Below, one piece after another: positions 5,760-12,726 of a DNA stretch of 22,523 nt (position 1 is its first letter; the number at the start of each line of letters is the position of its first letter). This DNA comes from Collinsella sp. (GTDB lineage: Bacteria; Actinomycetota; Coriobacteriia; Coriobacteriales; Coriobacteriaceae), in the NCBI GenBank assembly GCA_031295385.1, contig JAUMOL010000016.1:1-22523 (forward strand). Reading direction: 5' to 3'. The position numbers and the translations under genes are program-made. The notes beneath the pieces were generated by a model that did not search any database, was not told where the DNA came from, and saw only the letters and a program-made list of their open reading frames with translations.

Positions 5760-7127
5760 ATGCTTAAACGAAAAGCCTATGACAAACTATTAAAATGGAA
5801 GCATGAAAGCGCTGGTAAAACAGCACTTCTTATTGAAGGAGCCCGCCGCGTCGGAAAGAGCACGCTTGCCCGCACGTTTGGAGAAACCGAATACAAGTCC
5901 TGCCTTGTCATTGATTTCTTTCAAGCACCTGCCGAAGTTAAGCAATATTTTGAGGACTATCGCACTGACTTCGACTCGCTCTTCCTCTATCTCTCGGTTT
6001 TCTATAACGTCAAACTCTATGAACACGAAACGCTTATCGTCTTTGACGAGGTCCAGATGTACCCGCAAGCACGCGGACTCATCAAGTATCTCGTTGCAGA
6101 CGGACGTTACGACTACATCGAAACTGGATCCCTGCTCAGCATCAAGCAGAACATTAAAGATATCGTCATCCCATCCGAGGAAGAGTCTCTGGAACTTGAG
6201 CCCCTCGACTTTGAGGAGTTTCTTTGGGGCATGGACGAAAAGGGGCTGGCCGATCTCATTCGCATGAGTTTTAACAAGATGAAGCCGCTCCCCGATGCCC
6301 TACATCGCAGAGCGCTCTCCCTTATGCGCGAATACATGCTCGTAGGTGGCATGCCTGAGCCGGTATCCATCTATGTTGAACAGCGCGCTTTTGCGCCCGT
6401 CGACACTTCGAAGCGCCGAATCGTCCAGCTCTATCGCAACGATATCTCTCGTTTTGCAACCGGTTACGAATTCAAAGTCGTCTCCGTACTCGATGGCATC
6501 CCGGGTCAGCTCTCTAGGCACGAAAAACGATTCAAGCTTTCCTCACTTGATAAAAACGCACGCATGCGCACCTACGAAGAAGCCTTCTTTTGGCTGGCAG
6601 ACGCGCGAATTGCCAATATCTGCTATGCCGCAAGCGAACCGAGCGTGGGCCTTTCACTCAGCATGGAGCAAACGGCCCTCAAGTGCTACATGGCAGACAC
6701 CGGTCTGCTTGTAACGCTTGCCTTCTCTGACAACAACGATACCGATGAGGACGTTTACAGGGCCGTGCTTCGCGGCGACATCGGATTGAACGAAGGAATG
6801 CTTACCGAAAACTACGTTGCCCAATCTCTAAAGGCCAATGGACACAGGCTCTTCTTTTATTCCCAAAGCGGAAAGAAGGAGGGAGAGGAGCGCATGGAAA
6901 TCGACTTCCTCGTTGCCCGACCCTATGTCAATGCCGCCGGAAAGCCGCGCATCAGCCCCATCGAAGTTAAGTCGCCACGCAGATACGGAACCATCTCCCT
7001 CGACCGATTCCGCGCGCGCTTTAACAAGAAGATTGGGATGGCTTACGTGTTGCACCCTAAACAACTCGAGTGGGATGCCGAAGCACAGCTGGCACATCTT
7101 CCGTTGTATATGGCTTTTTGCTTGTAG
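5760..7127 (+). CDS. AAA-family ATPase with DUF4143 domain
   Basis: The 455-residue protein has an N-terminal AAA_14-type ATPase domain: Walker A GARRVGKST at residues 27-35, Walker B LIVFDEVQ at 92-99, and an ETGS sensor-like motif near 121. The C-terminal DUF4143 region contains EIDFLVARPY followed by ISPIEVKS, a D...ExK arrangement like PD-(D/E)xK nucleases. The family is widespread, often horizontally acquired, and its molecular role is not established. The ATG at 5760 follows GAGG by 5 nt. A GTG at 5712 is in frame but lies inside the repeat array. The gene is less GC-rich than its neighbours and stands alone between two minus-strand units, consistent with transfer. The repeats directly upstream may control it. 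Confidence 0.88.
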   Translation: MLKRKAYDKLLKWKHESAGKTALLIEGARRVGKSTLARTFGETEYKSCLVIDFFQAPAEVKQYFEDYRTDFDSLFLYLSVFYNVKLYEHETLIVFDEVQMYPQARGLIKYLVADGRYDYIETGSLLSIKQNIKDIVIPSEEESLELEPLDFEEFLWGMDEKGLADLIRMSFNKMKPLPDALHRRALSLMREYMLVGGMPEPVSIYVEQRAFAPVDTSKRRIVQLYRNDISRFATGYEFKVVSVLDGIPGQLSRHEKRFKLSSLDKNARMRTYEEAFFWLADARIANICYAASEPSVGLSLSMEQTALKCYMADTGLLVTLAFSDNNDTDEDVYRAVLRGDIGLNEGMLTENYVAQSLKANGHRLFFYSQSGKKEGEERMEIDFLVARPYVNAAGKPRISPIEVKSPRRYGTISLDRFRARFNKKIGMAYVLHPKQLEWDAEAQLAHLPLYMAFCL

Positions 7128-7166
7128 AGACCTCTCTACGAATGGATGCCGTGAGAGACGCAGGCC

Positions 7167-8027
7167 TCACTCGCTTGCTTTTGCTTGGTCCCACAGGTCG
7201 TTGAGTTGAGCGGTTGAGCAGGCGGCGAGGTCATCGCCCGCCTCGTGCACGGCGGCCTCCATCGCGGCCCAGCGGCGGCGGAACTTTGCTGTGCTGGCAC
7301 GAAGGGCGCTCTCGGCGTCAATCCCCTCCTTGCGCGCGACGTTGACCAGGGCAAAGAGCAGGTCGCCAAACTCCATCTCGCGCTCGGGCGAGCCAGGGGC
7401 CTCGGCCTCAAACTCGGCACGTTCCTCGGCGACCTCGTCCCACACGTCCTGGACCGTCTCCCACTCAAAGCCCACGGCAGCCGCCTTGCGCGACACCTTC
7501 TGCGCCTGCATCAGCGCCGGCAGATGCGTGGGCACGCCGTCGAGCAGACCCTCAGGCGCGGCCTCGCCCGCCGCCACGGCCTTGTCCTTGGCGGCCTTCT
7601 CGGCAAGCTTAACCTCGTCCCAGATCTTGAGCACCTCGTCGGAGCTCTCGGCGTCCGCATCGCCAAACACGTGTGGGTGGCGGCGGATGAGCTTGGCGTC
7701 GATATCGCGCGCCACATCGGCCAGCGTAAACTCACCGGCGTCCGCCGCAATCTGCGCATGCAGCACCACCTGCATGAGCACGTCGCCGAGCTCCTCGCGC
7801 AGATGCGCCGCGTCGTCGGCCTCAATGCAGTCGAGCGCCTCGTAGGCCTCCTCGATCATGTTCTTGCCGATGCTCTGATGCGTCTGCTCGCGATCCCACG
7901 GGCAGCCATCGGGCTGACGCAAACGCCAGATGGTCTGCACCAGATGCTGCAGCTCGGCCGACGCGTCGACCAGCGTGGACAGATCGCGCGAGCCCTCGGC
8001 ATTTTGCTGAACCATGTGCTGCGCCAT
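7167..8027 (-). CDS. mazG: MazG-family nucleoside triphosphate pyrophosphohydrolase
   Basis: MazG hydrolyses (d)NTPs to the monophosphate and pyrophosphate, removing damaged nucleotides and affecting stress signalling. The 286-residue protein has the two-domain form. In the N-terminal domain the signature is RLRQPDGCPWDREQTH, then EEAYEALDCIEADD and EELGDVLMQVVLHAQ, which carry the metal-binding EExxE and ExxD acids. The second domain has a weaker copy (DEVAEERAEFEAE...EMEFGDLLFALVNVAR). It ends with the usual FRRRW near the C-terminus. AGGAGG lies 6-7 nt ahead of the ATG at 8027. The gene starts 2 nt after the stop of the phosphodiesterase gene, so the two are coupled. Confidence 0.94.
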   Translation of the reverse strand: MAQHMVQQNAEGSRDLSTLVDASAELQHLVQTIWRLRQPDGCPWDREQTHQSIGKNMIEEAYEALDCIEADDAAHLREELGDVLMQVVLHAQIAADAGEFTLADVARDIDAKLIRRHPHVFGDADAESSDEVLKIWDEVKLAEKAAKDKAVAAGEAAPEGLLDGVPTHLPALMQAQKVSRKAAAVGFEWETVQDVWDEVAEERAEFEAEAPGSPEREMEFGDLLFALVNVARKEGIDAESALRASTAKFRRRWAAMEAAVHEAGDDLAACSTAQLNDLWDQAKASE

Positions 8028-8029
8028 GG

Positions 8030-8578
8030 TTATTCCTCCTCCAGGATCACGTGACGGAACGCACCGCCCTCGTAGATGCCGTAGCTGTGCGTACCGTCCT
8101 TGGGGATGCTCACGCTGCCGGGGTTGAAGAGCCATAAGCCCGGGTGTGCCTCGCTTGCCTCGTTAACCTTGATATGCGTGTGGCCGTAGACGAACGCGGA
8201 GCCCACGGGCAGCGCGGGCGCGTGGTCGACGCTGTTGTGCATGCCGGCGCCAAAGACGTGGCCATGCGTCAGGAACAGCTCGCGGCCGGTCTCGTCAAAC
8301 AGGGTGGCGTAGTCGGCCATGACAGGGAAGTCGAGCACCATCTGGTCGACCTCGGCGTCGCAGTTGCCGCGCACCGCGATGATGCGGTCGGCCAGGGCGT
8401 TGAGCAGCGGAATCACACGCTTGGGGGCGTAGTCGCGCGGCAGGTCGTTGCGCGGGCCGTGGTAGAGCAGGTCGCCCAGCAGCACGATGCGGTCGGGCTG
8501 CTCGGACTCGATGGCGGCGACCAGGCGTTCGGTCCAATATGCCGAGCCGTGAATGTCGGAAGCGATGAGGTATTTCAT
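8030..8578 (-). CDS. YfcE/MJ0936-family metallophosphodiesterase
   Basis: The 182-residue protein carries all calcineurin-like phosphoesterase motifs in order: SDIHGS (residues 8-13), VLLGDLLYHGPRN, VRGNCD, LTHGH and YGHTHI. These residues bind two metal ions. YfcE-type enzymes cleave phosphodiester model substrates, and the natural substrate is usually unknown. Conserved NPGSVSIPKDG near the C-terminus supports the YfcE subgroup. AAAGGA precedes the ATG at 8578. The frame is open upstream to 8641, but that part has no ribosome binding site and no similarity to the family start (MKYLIASDIHG). It forms a unit with mazG downstream and probably follows the LarC-like gene by 55 nt. Confidence 0.92.
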   Translation of the reverse strand: MKYLIASDIHGSAYWTERLVAAIESEQPDRIVLLGDLLYHGPRNDLPRDYAPKRVIPLLNALADRIIAVRGNCDAEVDQMVLDFPVMADYATLFDETGRELFLTHGHVFGAGMHNSVDHAPALPVGSAFVYGHTHIKVNEASEAHPGLWLFNPGSVSIPKDGTHSYGIYEGGAFRHVILEEE

Positions 8579-8633
8579 GGTGGTCCTTTCGGGTGGGGTT
8601 GATATGACTGGGCGCGGGATGTCGCCGGCCGCG

Positions 8634-9119
8634 CTATTCAAATCGCAGTGCCGCGCTCTGGGCCGCCTGCATCACGCGCTGGAGCGGCACGTTGTGCTCG
8701 CGAGCGAGGCGGGAGCAGTCCTCGTACTCGGGCGCCGCACGCTCACTGCCGTCGGGCAGGGTGGCTACTTTAACGGCCACCTCGCCCCAAGGCGTCGCCA
8801 CCTGCTCAAAACGACGCGGCAGACAGACGCGCTCCATAACCTGGCGGCGGATGCCGTTGGTCGTGGTTTCCAAAAAGATAATCGTCTGTAGGCGTTCGAT
8901 ATCCTCGTGCGAGCAGATTACCTGCAACTGCCATCCGGGGCGACCTTTTTTGCAGTAGAGAGGCAGCCAGTGCACCTCGCGGGCGCCCGCCTCGCGCAGG
9001 CGGTCGGCGGCATAGGCGAGTACCTCGGGCGACGCATCGTCGATGTCGCACTCCAGCTTGACGATGGTTTCGGGCGCATCGGTCTCGCGGGACAGCGGAG
9101 ATGTACTTCCACGTTGCAT
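8634..9119 (-). CDS. Stand-alone LarC C-terminal-domain protein (nickel insertion family)
   Basis: The 161-residue protein matches the C-terminal part of LarC, which inserts nickel into the pincer cofactor of lactate racemase. The core is LECDIDDASPEVLAYAADRL (22-41), then VHWLPLYCKKGRPGWQLQVIC (50-69), a motif close to the PIxMKKnRPG segment of LarC, and ETTTNGIRRQVMERVCLPR (84-102). The N-terminal LarC domain is absent and no larA, larB or larE gene is in the window. In Lactobacillus the two halves are joined by ribosomal frameshifting. Here there is no adjacent first half, because upstream sequence is non-coding and the next gene is divergent. The ATG at 9119 is chosen for GGAAAGGA about 10 nt upstream; the ATG at 9158 is an alternative. 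Confidence 0.75.
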   Translation of the reverse strand: MQRGSTSPLSRETDAPETIVKLECDIDDASPEVLAYAADRLREAGAREVHWLPLYCKKGRPGWQLQVICSHEDIERLQTIIFLETTTNGIRRQVMERVCLPRRFEQVATPWGEVAVKVATLPDGSERAAPEYEDCSRLAREHNVPLQRVMQAAQSAALRFE

Positions 9120-9225
9120 ACGGTCCGGATCCTTTCCGCACGGGCTCGTTTTATTCATCCAAACGCTAGCACATCGGACGTGGCACAGGCGTGACTTTCG
9201 TCCGTCGCCGCCCTCGCCCCTATCC

Positions 9226-9290
9226 AAACATGTACATCAGCCTCCAAACATGTCATTTTTTGTCGGTTTTGGAGGCTGACGTACATGTTT
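9226..9290. repeat. 23-bp inverted repeat with 19-nt loop
   Basis: The arms 9226-9248 and 9268-9290 are reverse complements with a single mismatch. Each arm contains ACATGT, TCAGCCTCC and an A-run. The loop is CATGTCATTTTTTGTCGGT. CCAAACATGT also occurs twice directly (9224-9233 and 9244-9253). It lies between the starts of two divergent genes, so it is not a terminator of either gene. It may be a mobile intergenic repeat or an operator for one or both promoters. Confidence 0.8.
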
Positions 9291-9372
9291 TGAGAGCAAG
9301 CGAGGTCGCACCGCGCACCCTTTCCAGTCGATTTCGGCACCCCGCGCGCACGACGCGCCGAAGCTGCGCCAT

Positions 9373-9378
9373 TACAAT
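9373..9378 (+). promoter_or_regulatory. Candidate -10 box (TACAAT) for the PHP phosphatase gene
   Basis: TACAAT lies 32 nt before the ATG. There is no recognisable -35 at the usual distance, so the evidence is weak. Confidence 0.3.
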
Positions 9379-9410
9379 GGAGCGGATTCGCCAAATGCAA
9401 AGGAGTCGCC

Positions 9411-10322
9411 ATGCCCGCATGCCCGCTGGTCGATTGCCATACTCACACCTCGTTTTCGGACGGGCACGCCTCGTTTGAGGACAACGTTCGCGCCGCTGCT
9501 GCGGCCGGCTGCCGCGTTATGGTCTCGACTGACCACCTCACCCTGCCCGCCAGCATGGACGCCAACTGCGAGGTGCAAGTTGTCGAAGGCGACCTGACGA
9601 CGCATCGTCTGGCATTTGAGGACGCCCGCAAGCTTGCCGCGCAGATTGCGCCGGAGCTCGAGCTTATCTATGGCTTTGAATGCGATTGGTACGAGGGCTG
9701 CGAGCCTTTGGTTGAGCGCTGGTCCCAGGGCGCCGTCGTACGTCTGGGCAGTGTGCATTGGATTGGCAACCCCGGCGATATTGCGGCAGGCGCTGCGGGC
9801 ACGGAGGGAACGGAAAACGTCGCTCGCCCCGATACACCCGATTCCCTTTGCGGTTGGATCGACGACGACACCAACCTGCACGTTTGGGAAAACTTAGGCG
9901 TGCGCGGCGTGTGGGAGCGCTACGTCGACGACTGGTGCCGTGCCTGCGAAAGCTCACTCAACTTTGATGTAATGGCCCACCCCGACCTGGTCATGCGCTT
10001 TTCGAAGGAGGGCTTTGCGCCCGATTTTGACCCGGCGCCGTTTTGGGAGCAGATGGCCGAATGCGCCCACGATACGGGCCGCCGCGTTGAGGTCTCGACC
10101 GCCGCACCGCGCAAGGGCCTCGACGACTACTATCCCGCGACCGGATTGCTGCGTTGCTTTGCCCACGCCGAGGTGCCGATCACTTTTGGCTCGGACGCAC
10201 ACCGCGCCTGCGACATCTGCTGGAACATCCGTGAGGCCCAGGCACACGCCTACGACTGTGGCTACCGAACCTTCGACGTCCCCCACGCCACCGGCGAATG
10301 GGAATCCACACCCCTCGCCTAA
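9411..10322 (+). CDS. hisK: PHP-domain phosphatase, probable histidinol-phosphatase
   Basis: The 303-residue PHP-family metallohydrolase has the metal-binding motifs in order: DCHTHTSFSDGH (8-19), STDHLT, YGFECDW, LGSVHWIG, VMAHPDLV and FGSDAHRA. HisJ/HisK-type enzymes remove phosphate from L-histidinol phosphate, the penultimate part of histidine synthesis. HisB at 13562 is only the dehydratase, so a separate phosphatase is required, and this gene ends 27 nt from hisE in convergent orientation. The role rests on family plus context; some PHP proteins have other substrates. AAAGGAG precedes the ATG. It carries an extra segment around residues 122-150 (DIAAGAAGTEGTEN) compared with compact family members. 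The symbol follows the usual PHP-type histidinol-phosphatase naming. Confidence 0.82.
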   Translation: MPACPLVDCHTHTSFSDGHASFEDNVRAAAAAGCRVMVSTDHLTLPASMDANCEVQVVEGDLTTHRLAFEDARKLAAQIAPELELIYGFECDWYEGCEPLVERWSQGAVVRLGSVHWIGNPGDIAAGAAGTEGTENVARPDTPDSLCGWIDDDTNLHVWENLGVRGVWERYVDDWCRACESSLNFDVMAHPDLVMRFSKEGFAPDFDPAPFWEQMAECAHDTGRRVEVSTAAPRKGLDDYYPATGLLRCFAHAEVPITFGSDAHRACDICWNIREAQAHAYDCGYRTFDVPHATGEWESTPLA

Positions 10323-10349
10323 CTAGTCGTTTAAGAACGTCCCCAATGA

Positions 10350-10667
10350 CTAGTGGCGGCGGGCGTTGAGTTCGCCAGCCAGCTCGTCGAGGGTGATGCC
10401 GTAGCGCTCAAGCGTCACGAGCAGGTGGTAGACCAGGTCGCCGGCCTCGTAGCGGATGTGGTCGTGATCGTTATCCTTGCAGGCCATGATGACCTCGCTC
10501 GCCTCCTCGGCGAGCTTCTTGAGCAGCTCGTCCTCGACGTCGGTCAACAGACGAGCGGTGTAGCTCTCCTCCGGCGACGCATCGCGACGGCCGTGAATCA
10601 CCTCGGCCAGTCCCGTCAGCGTCTCGCCGATATTTCCATCCTGAACATTTGCGGTGCGCACACCCAT
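10350..10667 (-). CDS. hisE: Phosphoribosyl-ATP pyrophosphohydrolase
   Basis: HisE hydrolyses phosphoribosyl-ATP to phosphoribosyl-AMP, the second step of histidine synthesis. The 105-residue protein has the MazG-like all-alpha fold: SYTARLLTDVEDELLKKLAE, EEASEVIMACKD with the metal-binding acids, and RYEAGDLVYHLLVTLERYGI. The length is typical of a single-function HisE, separate from HisI. GGAAAGGATTGAACT precedes the ATG at 10667. It is the last gene of the operon, 46 nt after hisI. The region beyond its stop has an ACTAGTC/GACTAGT inverted repeat (10322-10354) shared with the end of the convergent PHP gene, but no clear U-tract. Confidence 0.95.
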   Translation of the reverse strand: MGVRTANVQDGNIGETLTGLAEVIHGRRDASPEESYTARLLTDVEDELLKKLAEEASEVIMACKDNDHDHIRYEAGDLVYHLLVTLERYGITLDELAGELNARRH

Positions 10668-10713
10668 AGTTCAATCCTTTCCGTTTTACCGAGTGCCCAA
10701 CAGGACGCCCGCC

Positions 10714-11043
10714 TTAGGCGAGTTTCTTAAAGAAGCAGGTACGGTTGCCGGTGTGGCAGGCCGGGCCCGGAGAGTCAACCTTAACCAGTAGCGTATCGCT
10801 ATCGCAGTCGGCCCAGAGCTCCTTGACCTCCTGCATATTGCCGCTCGTCGCGCCCTTGTTCCAGAGCTCCTGGCGGCTGCGACTCCAAAACCACGTGGTC
10901 CCGGTCTTAAGCGTCAGCCCCACCGACTCCTCGTTCATCCAAGCAACCATAAGCACCTCACCAGTGTCATACTGCTGAACCACACAAGGAATCAGCCCAC
11001 TGGCGTCGTATTTAAGATCCGCTGGAGTAGTAATTTCTTCCAT
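10714..11043 (-). CDS. hisI: Phosphoribosyl-AMP cyclohydrolase
   Basis: HisI opens the purine ring of phosphoribosyl-AMP, the third step of histidine synthesis, using zinc and magnesium. The 109-residue protein shows VVQQYDTGEVLMVAWMNEES, the WFWSRSRQELWNKGATSGN segment, the magnesium-binding DCDSD (79-83), and zinc-ligand cysteines at 80, 96 and 103 in GPACHTGNRTCFF. The ATG at 11043 follows GGGG by 7 nt. The open frame continues upstream, but that stretch does not resemble HisI and overlaps a separate small ORF. The 153-nt space ahead of it is unusually long for this operon. Confidence 0.95.
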   Translation of the reverse strand: MEEITTPADLKYDASGLIPCVVQQYDTGEVLMVAWMNEESVGLTLKTGTTWFWSRSRQELWNKGATSGNMQEVKELWADCDSDTLLVKVDSPGPACHTGNRTCFFKKLA

Positions 11044-11044
11044 T

Positions 11045-11197
11045 TCAATTCCCCAATTTAAACATCGCCGGTCGGCGAGGGTTGTCCAGGTACCGCAGGT
11101 TGCCGCGAAAGAGGAGCGACGCGTACTGTGGTACGGGAGCGACGGTTTGAGCGGCAAGATGCGGTGCATGGGCAAGCCGCAGCGCAGCCCGCAGCAC
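11045..11197 (-). CDS. Possible 50-codon ORF filling the hisF-hisI gap
   Basis: A frame beginning with GTG, whose first G is the last base of the hisF stop (TAGTG), runs 50 codons. It ends in TGA one base before the hisI start (TGAAATG). Both junctions look like translational coupling. The product is Arg/Leu/Pro-rich, with YASLLFRGNLRYLDNPRRPA in its second half, and has no recognised domain. GAGG lies about 11 nt before the GTG, inside hisF. Against it: short open frames are common in GC-rich DNA, the first half is low in complexity, and the segment could be an inserted repeat. Treat as a candidate only. Confidence 0.3.
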   Translation of the reverse strand: MLRAALRLAHAPHLAAQTVAPVPQYASLLFRGNLRYLDNPRRPAMFKLGN

Positions 11198-11979
11198 TAG
11201 AAGTCCAACCTCACAGGGATGCCTTGAGAAGCCATATACTCTTTGACTTCGCGAATGCTGAACGTCCCAAAGTGAAAGACGCTGGCTGCCAGCACGGCAT
11301 CGGCCTCGCCCTCAATCACGCCCTCGGCAAAATGCTCGAGCGTACCCACGCCGCCGCTCGCAATAACGGGAATCGGCACCGCGCGCGCCACGGCACGGGT
11401 GAGCGCCAGGTCAAAGCCGGCCTTGGTGCCGTCGCGATCCATGCTGGTCAGCAGGATCTCGCCGGCGCCGCGACGAGCCGCTTCCTCGGCCCACGCCACT
11501 GCATCGATACCCGTGGCGTTGCGACCGCCCGCTGTAAAGACCTCCCACTTGTCGGCACCCGGCTGACCGGGCAGGCCAACGCACTTGGCATCAATCGCCA
11601 CAACCACGGCCTGGCTGCCAAACGCCGCGGCGGCCTGGCTGATCAACGACGGATCGCGCACGGCGGCAGAGTTAAGCGACACCTTGTCGGCGCCGGCGGC
11701 AACCATAGTCCGCATGCCCGCCAAGTCGCGAAAACCGCCGCCCACGGTATAGGGAATAGCGAGCTCCTCGGCCGCATGCGCCGCCATCTCGATGGTCGTC
11801 GCGCGGTTATCGCTCGTGGCGGTAATGTCCAGGAAGACGACCTCGTCCGCACCCTCGCGGTCGTAGGCGCGCGCCAACTCCACCGGATCGCCCGCATCGC
11901 GCAAGCTCACAAAGTTGACGCCCTTAACTACACGGCCGTCCTTGACGTCCAGACAGGGAATCACGCGTTTGGTAAGCAT
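11197..11979 (-). CDS. hisF: Imidazole glycerol phosphate synthase, cyclase subunit
   Basis: HisF uses ammonia from HisH and the intermediate PRFAR to make imidazole glycerol phosphate and AICAR. The 260-residue (beta-alpha)8 barrel has the catalytic aspartates Asp11 (RVIPCLDVKDGRVVKG) and Asp130 (VVVAIDAK), and phosphate-binding loops TVGGGFRDLAGM and VIASGGVGTLEHF. Length and ends (MLTKR to VRLDF) are standard. It starts 3 nt after the hisA stop with GGGGAGGAG inside the hisA end, so translation is coupled. HisF and HisH function as a complex, here encoded on either side of hisA. Confidence 0.97.
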   Translation of the reverse strand: MLTKRVIPCLDVKDGRVVKGVNFVSLRDAGDPVELARAYDREGADEVVFLDITATSDNRATTIEMAAHAAEELAIPYTVGGGFRDLAGMRTMVAAGADKVSLNSAAVRDPSLISQAAAAFGSQAVVVAIDAKCVGLPGQPGADKWEVFTAGGRNATGIDAVAWAEEAARRGAGEILLTSMDRDGTKAGFDLALTRAVARAVPIPVIASGGVGTLEHFAEGVIEGEADAVLAASVFHFGTFSIREVKEYMASQGIPVRLDF

Positions 11980-11982
11980 GGG

Positions 11983-12726
11983 CTACTCCTCCCCTCGGGC
12001 GGCGGCCAGCGCCTGTGCCAGCGTAAAATTGCCCTCGTAGAGCGCACGGCCGGCAATGGCGCCCTCGATGGCATCCTCGCCCACCGCGGCGAGCGCGCGG
12101 ATATCGTCGAGCGTCGAGATGCCGCCCGAAGCCACGACGGGAAAGCCCGCGACCTGCGCCACATGGCGATATGCTGCGACGTCGATGCCCGTCTGCATGC
12201 CGTCGCGCGCGATATCGGTATACACCAGATGCTTAAAGCCCAGATCGGTAAGCTGCGCCACGGCGTCGTCGAGTGCCACGCCCGCGCCGTCACGCCAGCC
12301 GTTCACCTTGACCTGACCGTCGCGTGCGGCGATGTCTGCCACCAGCAACTCGCCAAAGCCTTGGGCTGCCACCTCGGCAAAACCCGGCTCGGTCACCAGC
12401 ACGGTGCCCAGCGCAATGCGACGCGCGCCGTAGCCGGCCAACTCGTCGATGCGCGCGAGCGAGCGGACGCCGCCGCCCACGTCCACGGACAGACCGTCGA
12501 CGCCGCAGATGGCCTTGATCGCCACCGAGTTGGCAGCGCACGCCTCCTCGTCCTCGCCAAAGGCAGCGGACAGGTCGACGACGTGCACCCAGCTCGCACC
12601 CTGCTCGGCAAAGGAGCGGGCGACGGCGACGGGGTCATCGGAATATACCTTGCAGCGGCTGCGGTCGCCGCGCTCCAGGCGCACGACCTTGCCGCCGATC
12701 AAATCGATTGCGGGAAACAGAATCAT
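11983..12726 (-). CDS. hisA: ProFAR isomerase (HisA)
   Basis: HisA performs the Amadori-type isomerisation of ProFAR to PRFAR. The 247-residue (beta-alpha)8 barrel has Asp8 in FPAIDLIGGKVVRLERGD and Asp131 in LLVADIAARDGQVKVNGW, plus TDIARDGMQTG and the phosphate loops VGGGVRSL and ASGGISTLDDI. Actinobacteria often use a dual-function PriA that also serves tryptophan synthesis. I cannot decide between HisA and PriA by eye, although the segment KVNGWRD resembles the ordinary form. It overlaps hisH by 4 nt (ATGA) and is followed 3 nt later by hisF. Confidence 0.93.
   Translation of the reverse strand: MILFPAIDLIGGKVVRLERGDRSRCKVYSDDPVAVARSFAEQGASWVHVVDLSAAFGEDEEACAANSVAIKAICGVDGLSVDVGGGVRSLARIDELAGYGARRIALGTVLVTEPGFAEVAAQGFGELLVADIAARDGQVKVNGWRDGAGVALDDAVAQLTDLGFKHLVYTDIARDGMQTGIDVAAYRHVAQVAGFPVVASGGISTLDDIRALAAVGEDAIEGAIAGRALYEGNFTLAQALAAARGEE

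Noticed and set aside
7125..7138. TAGAG/CTCTA palindrome at the ATPase stop codon as a terminator
   Set aside because: Stem of five or six pairs with a minimal loop and no T-run.
10322..10354. ACTAGTC/GACTAGT inverted repeat between the PHP gene and hisE as a shared terminator
   Set aside because: The stem is 7 bp with a 19-nt loop and no T-run on either strand, too weak to call.
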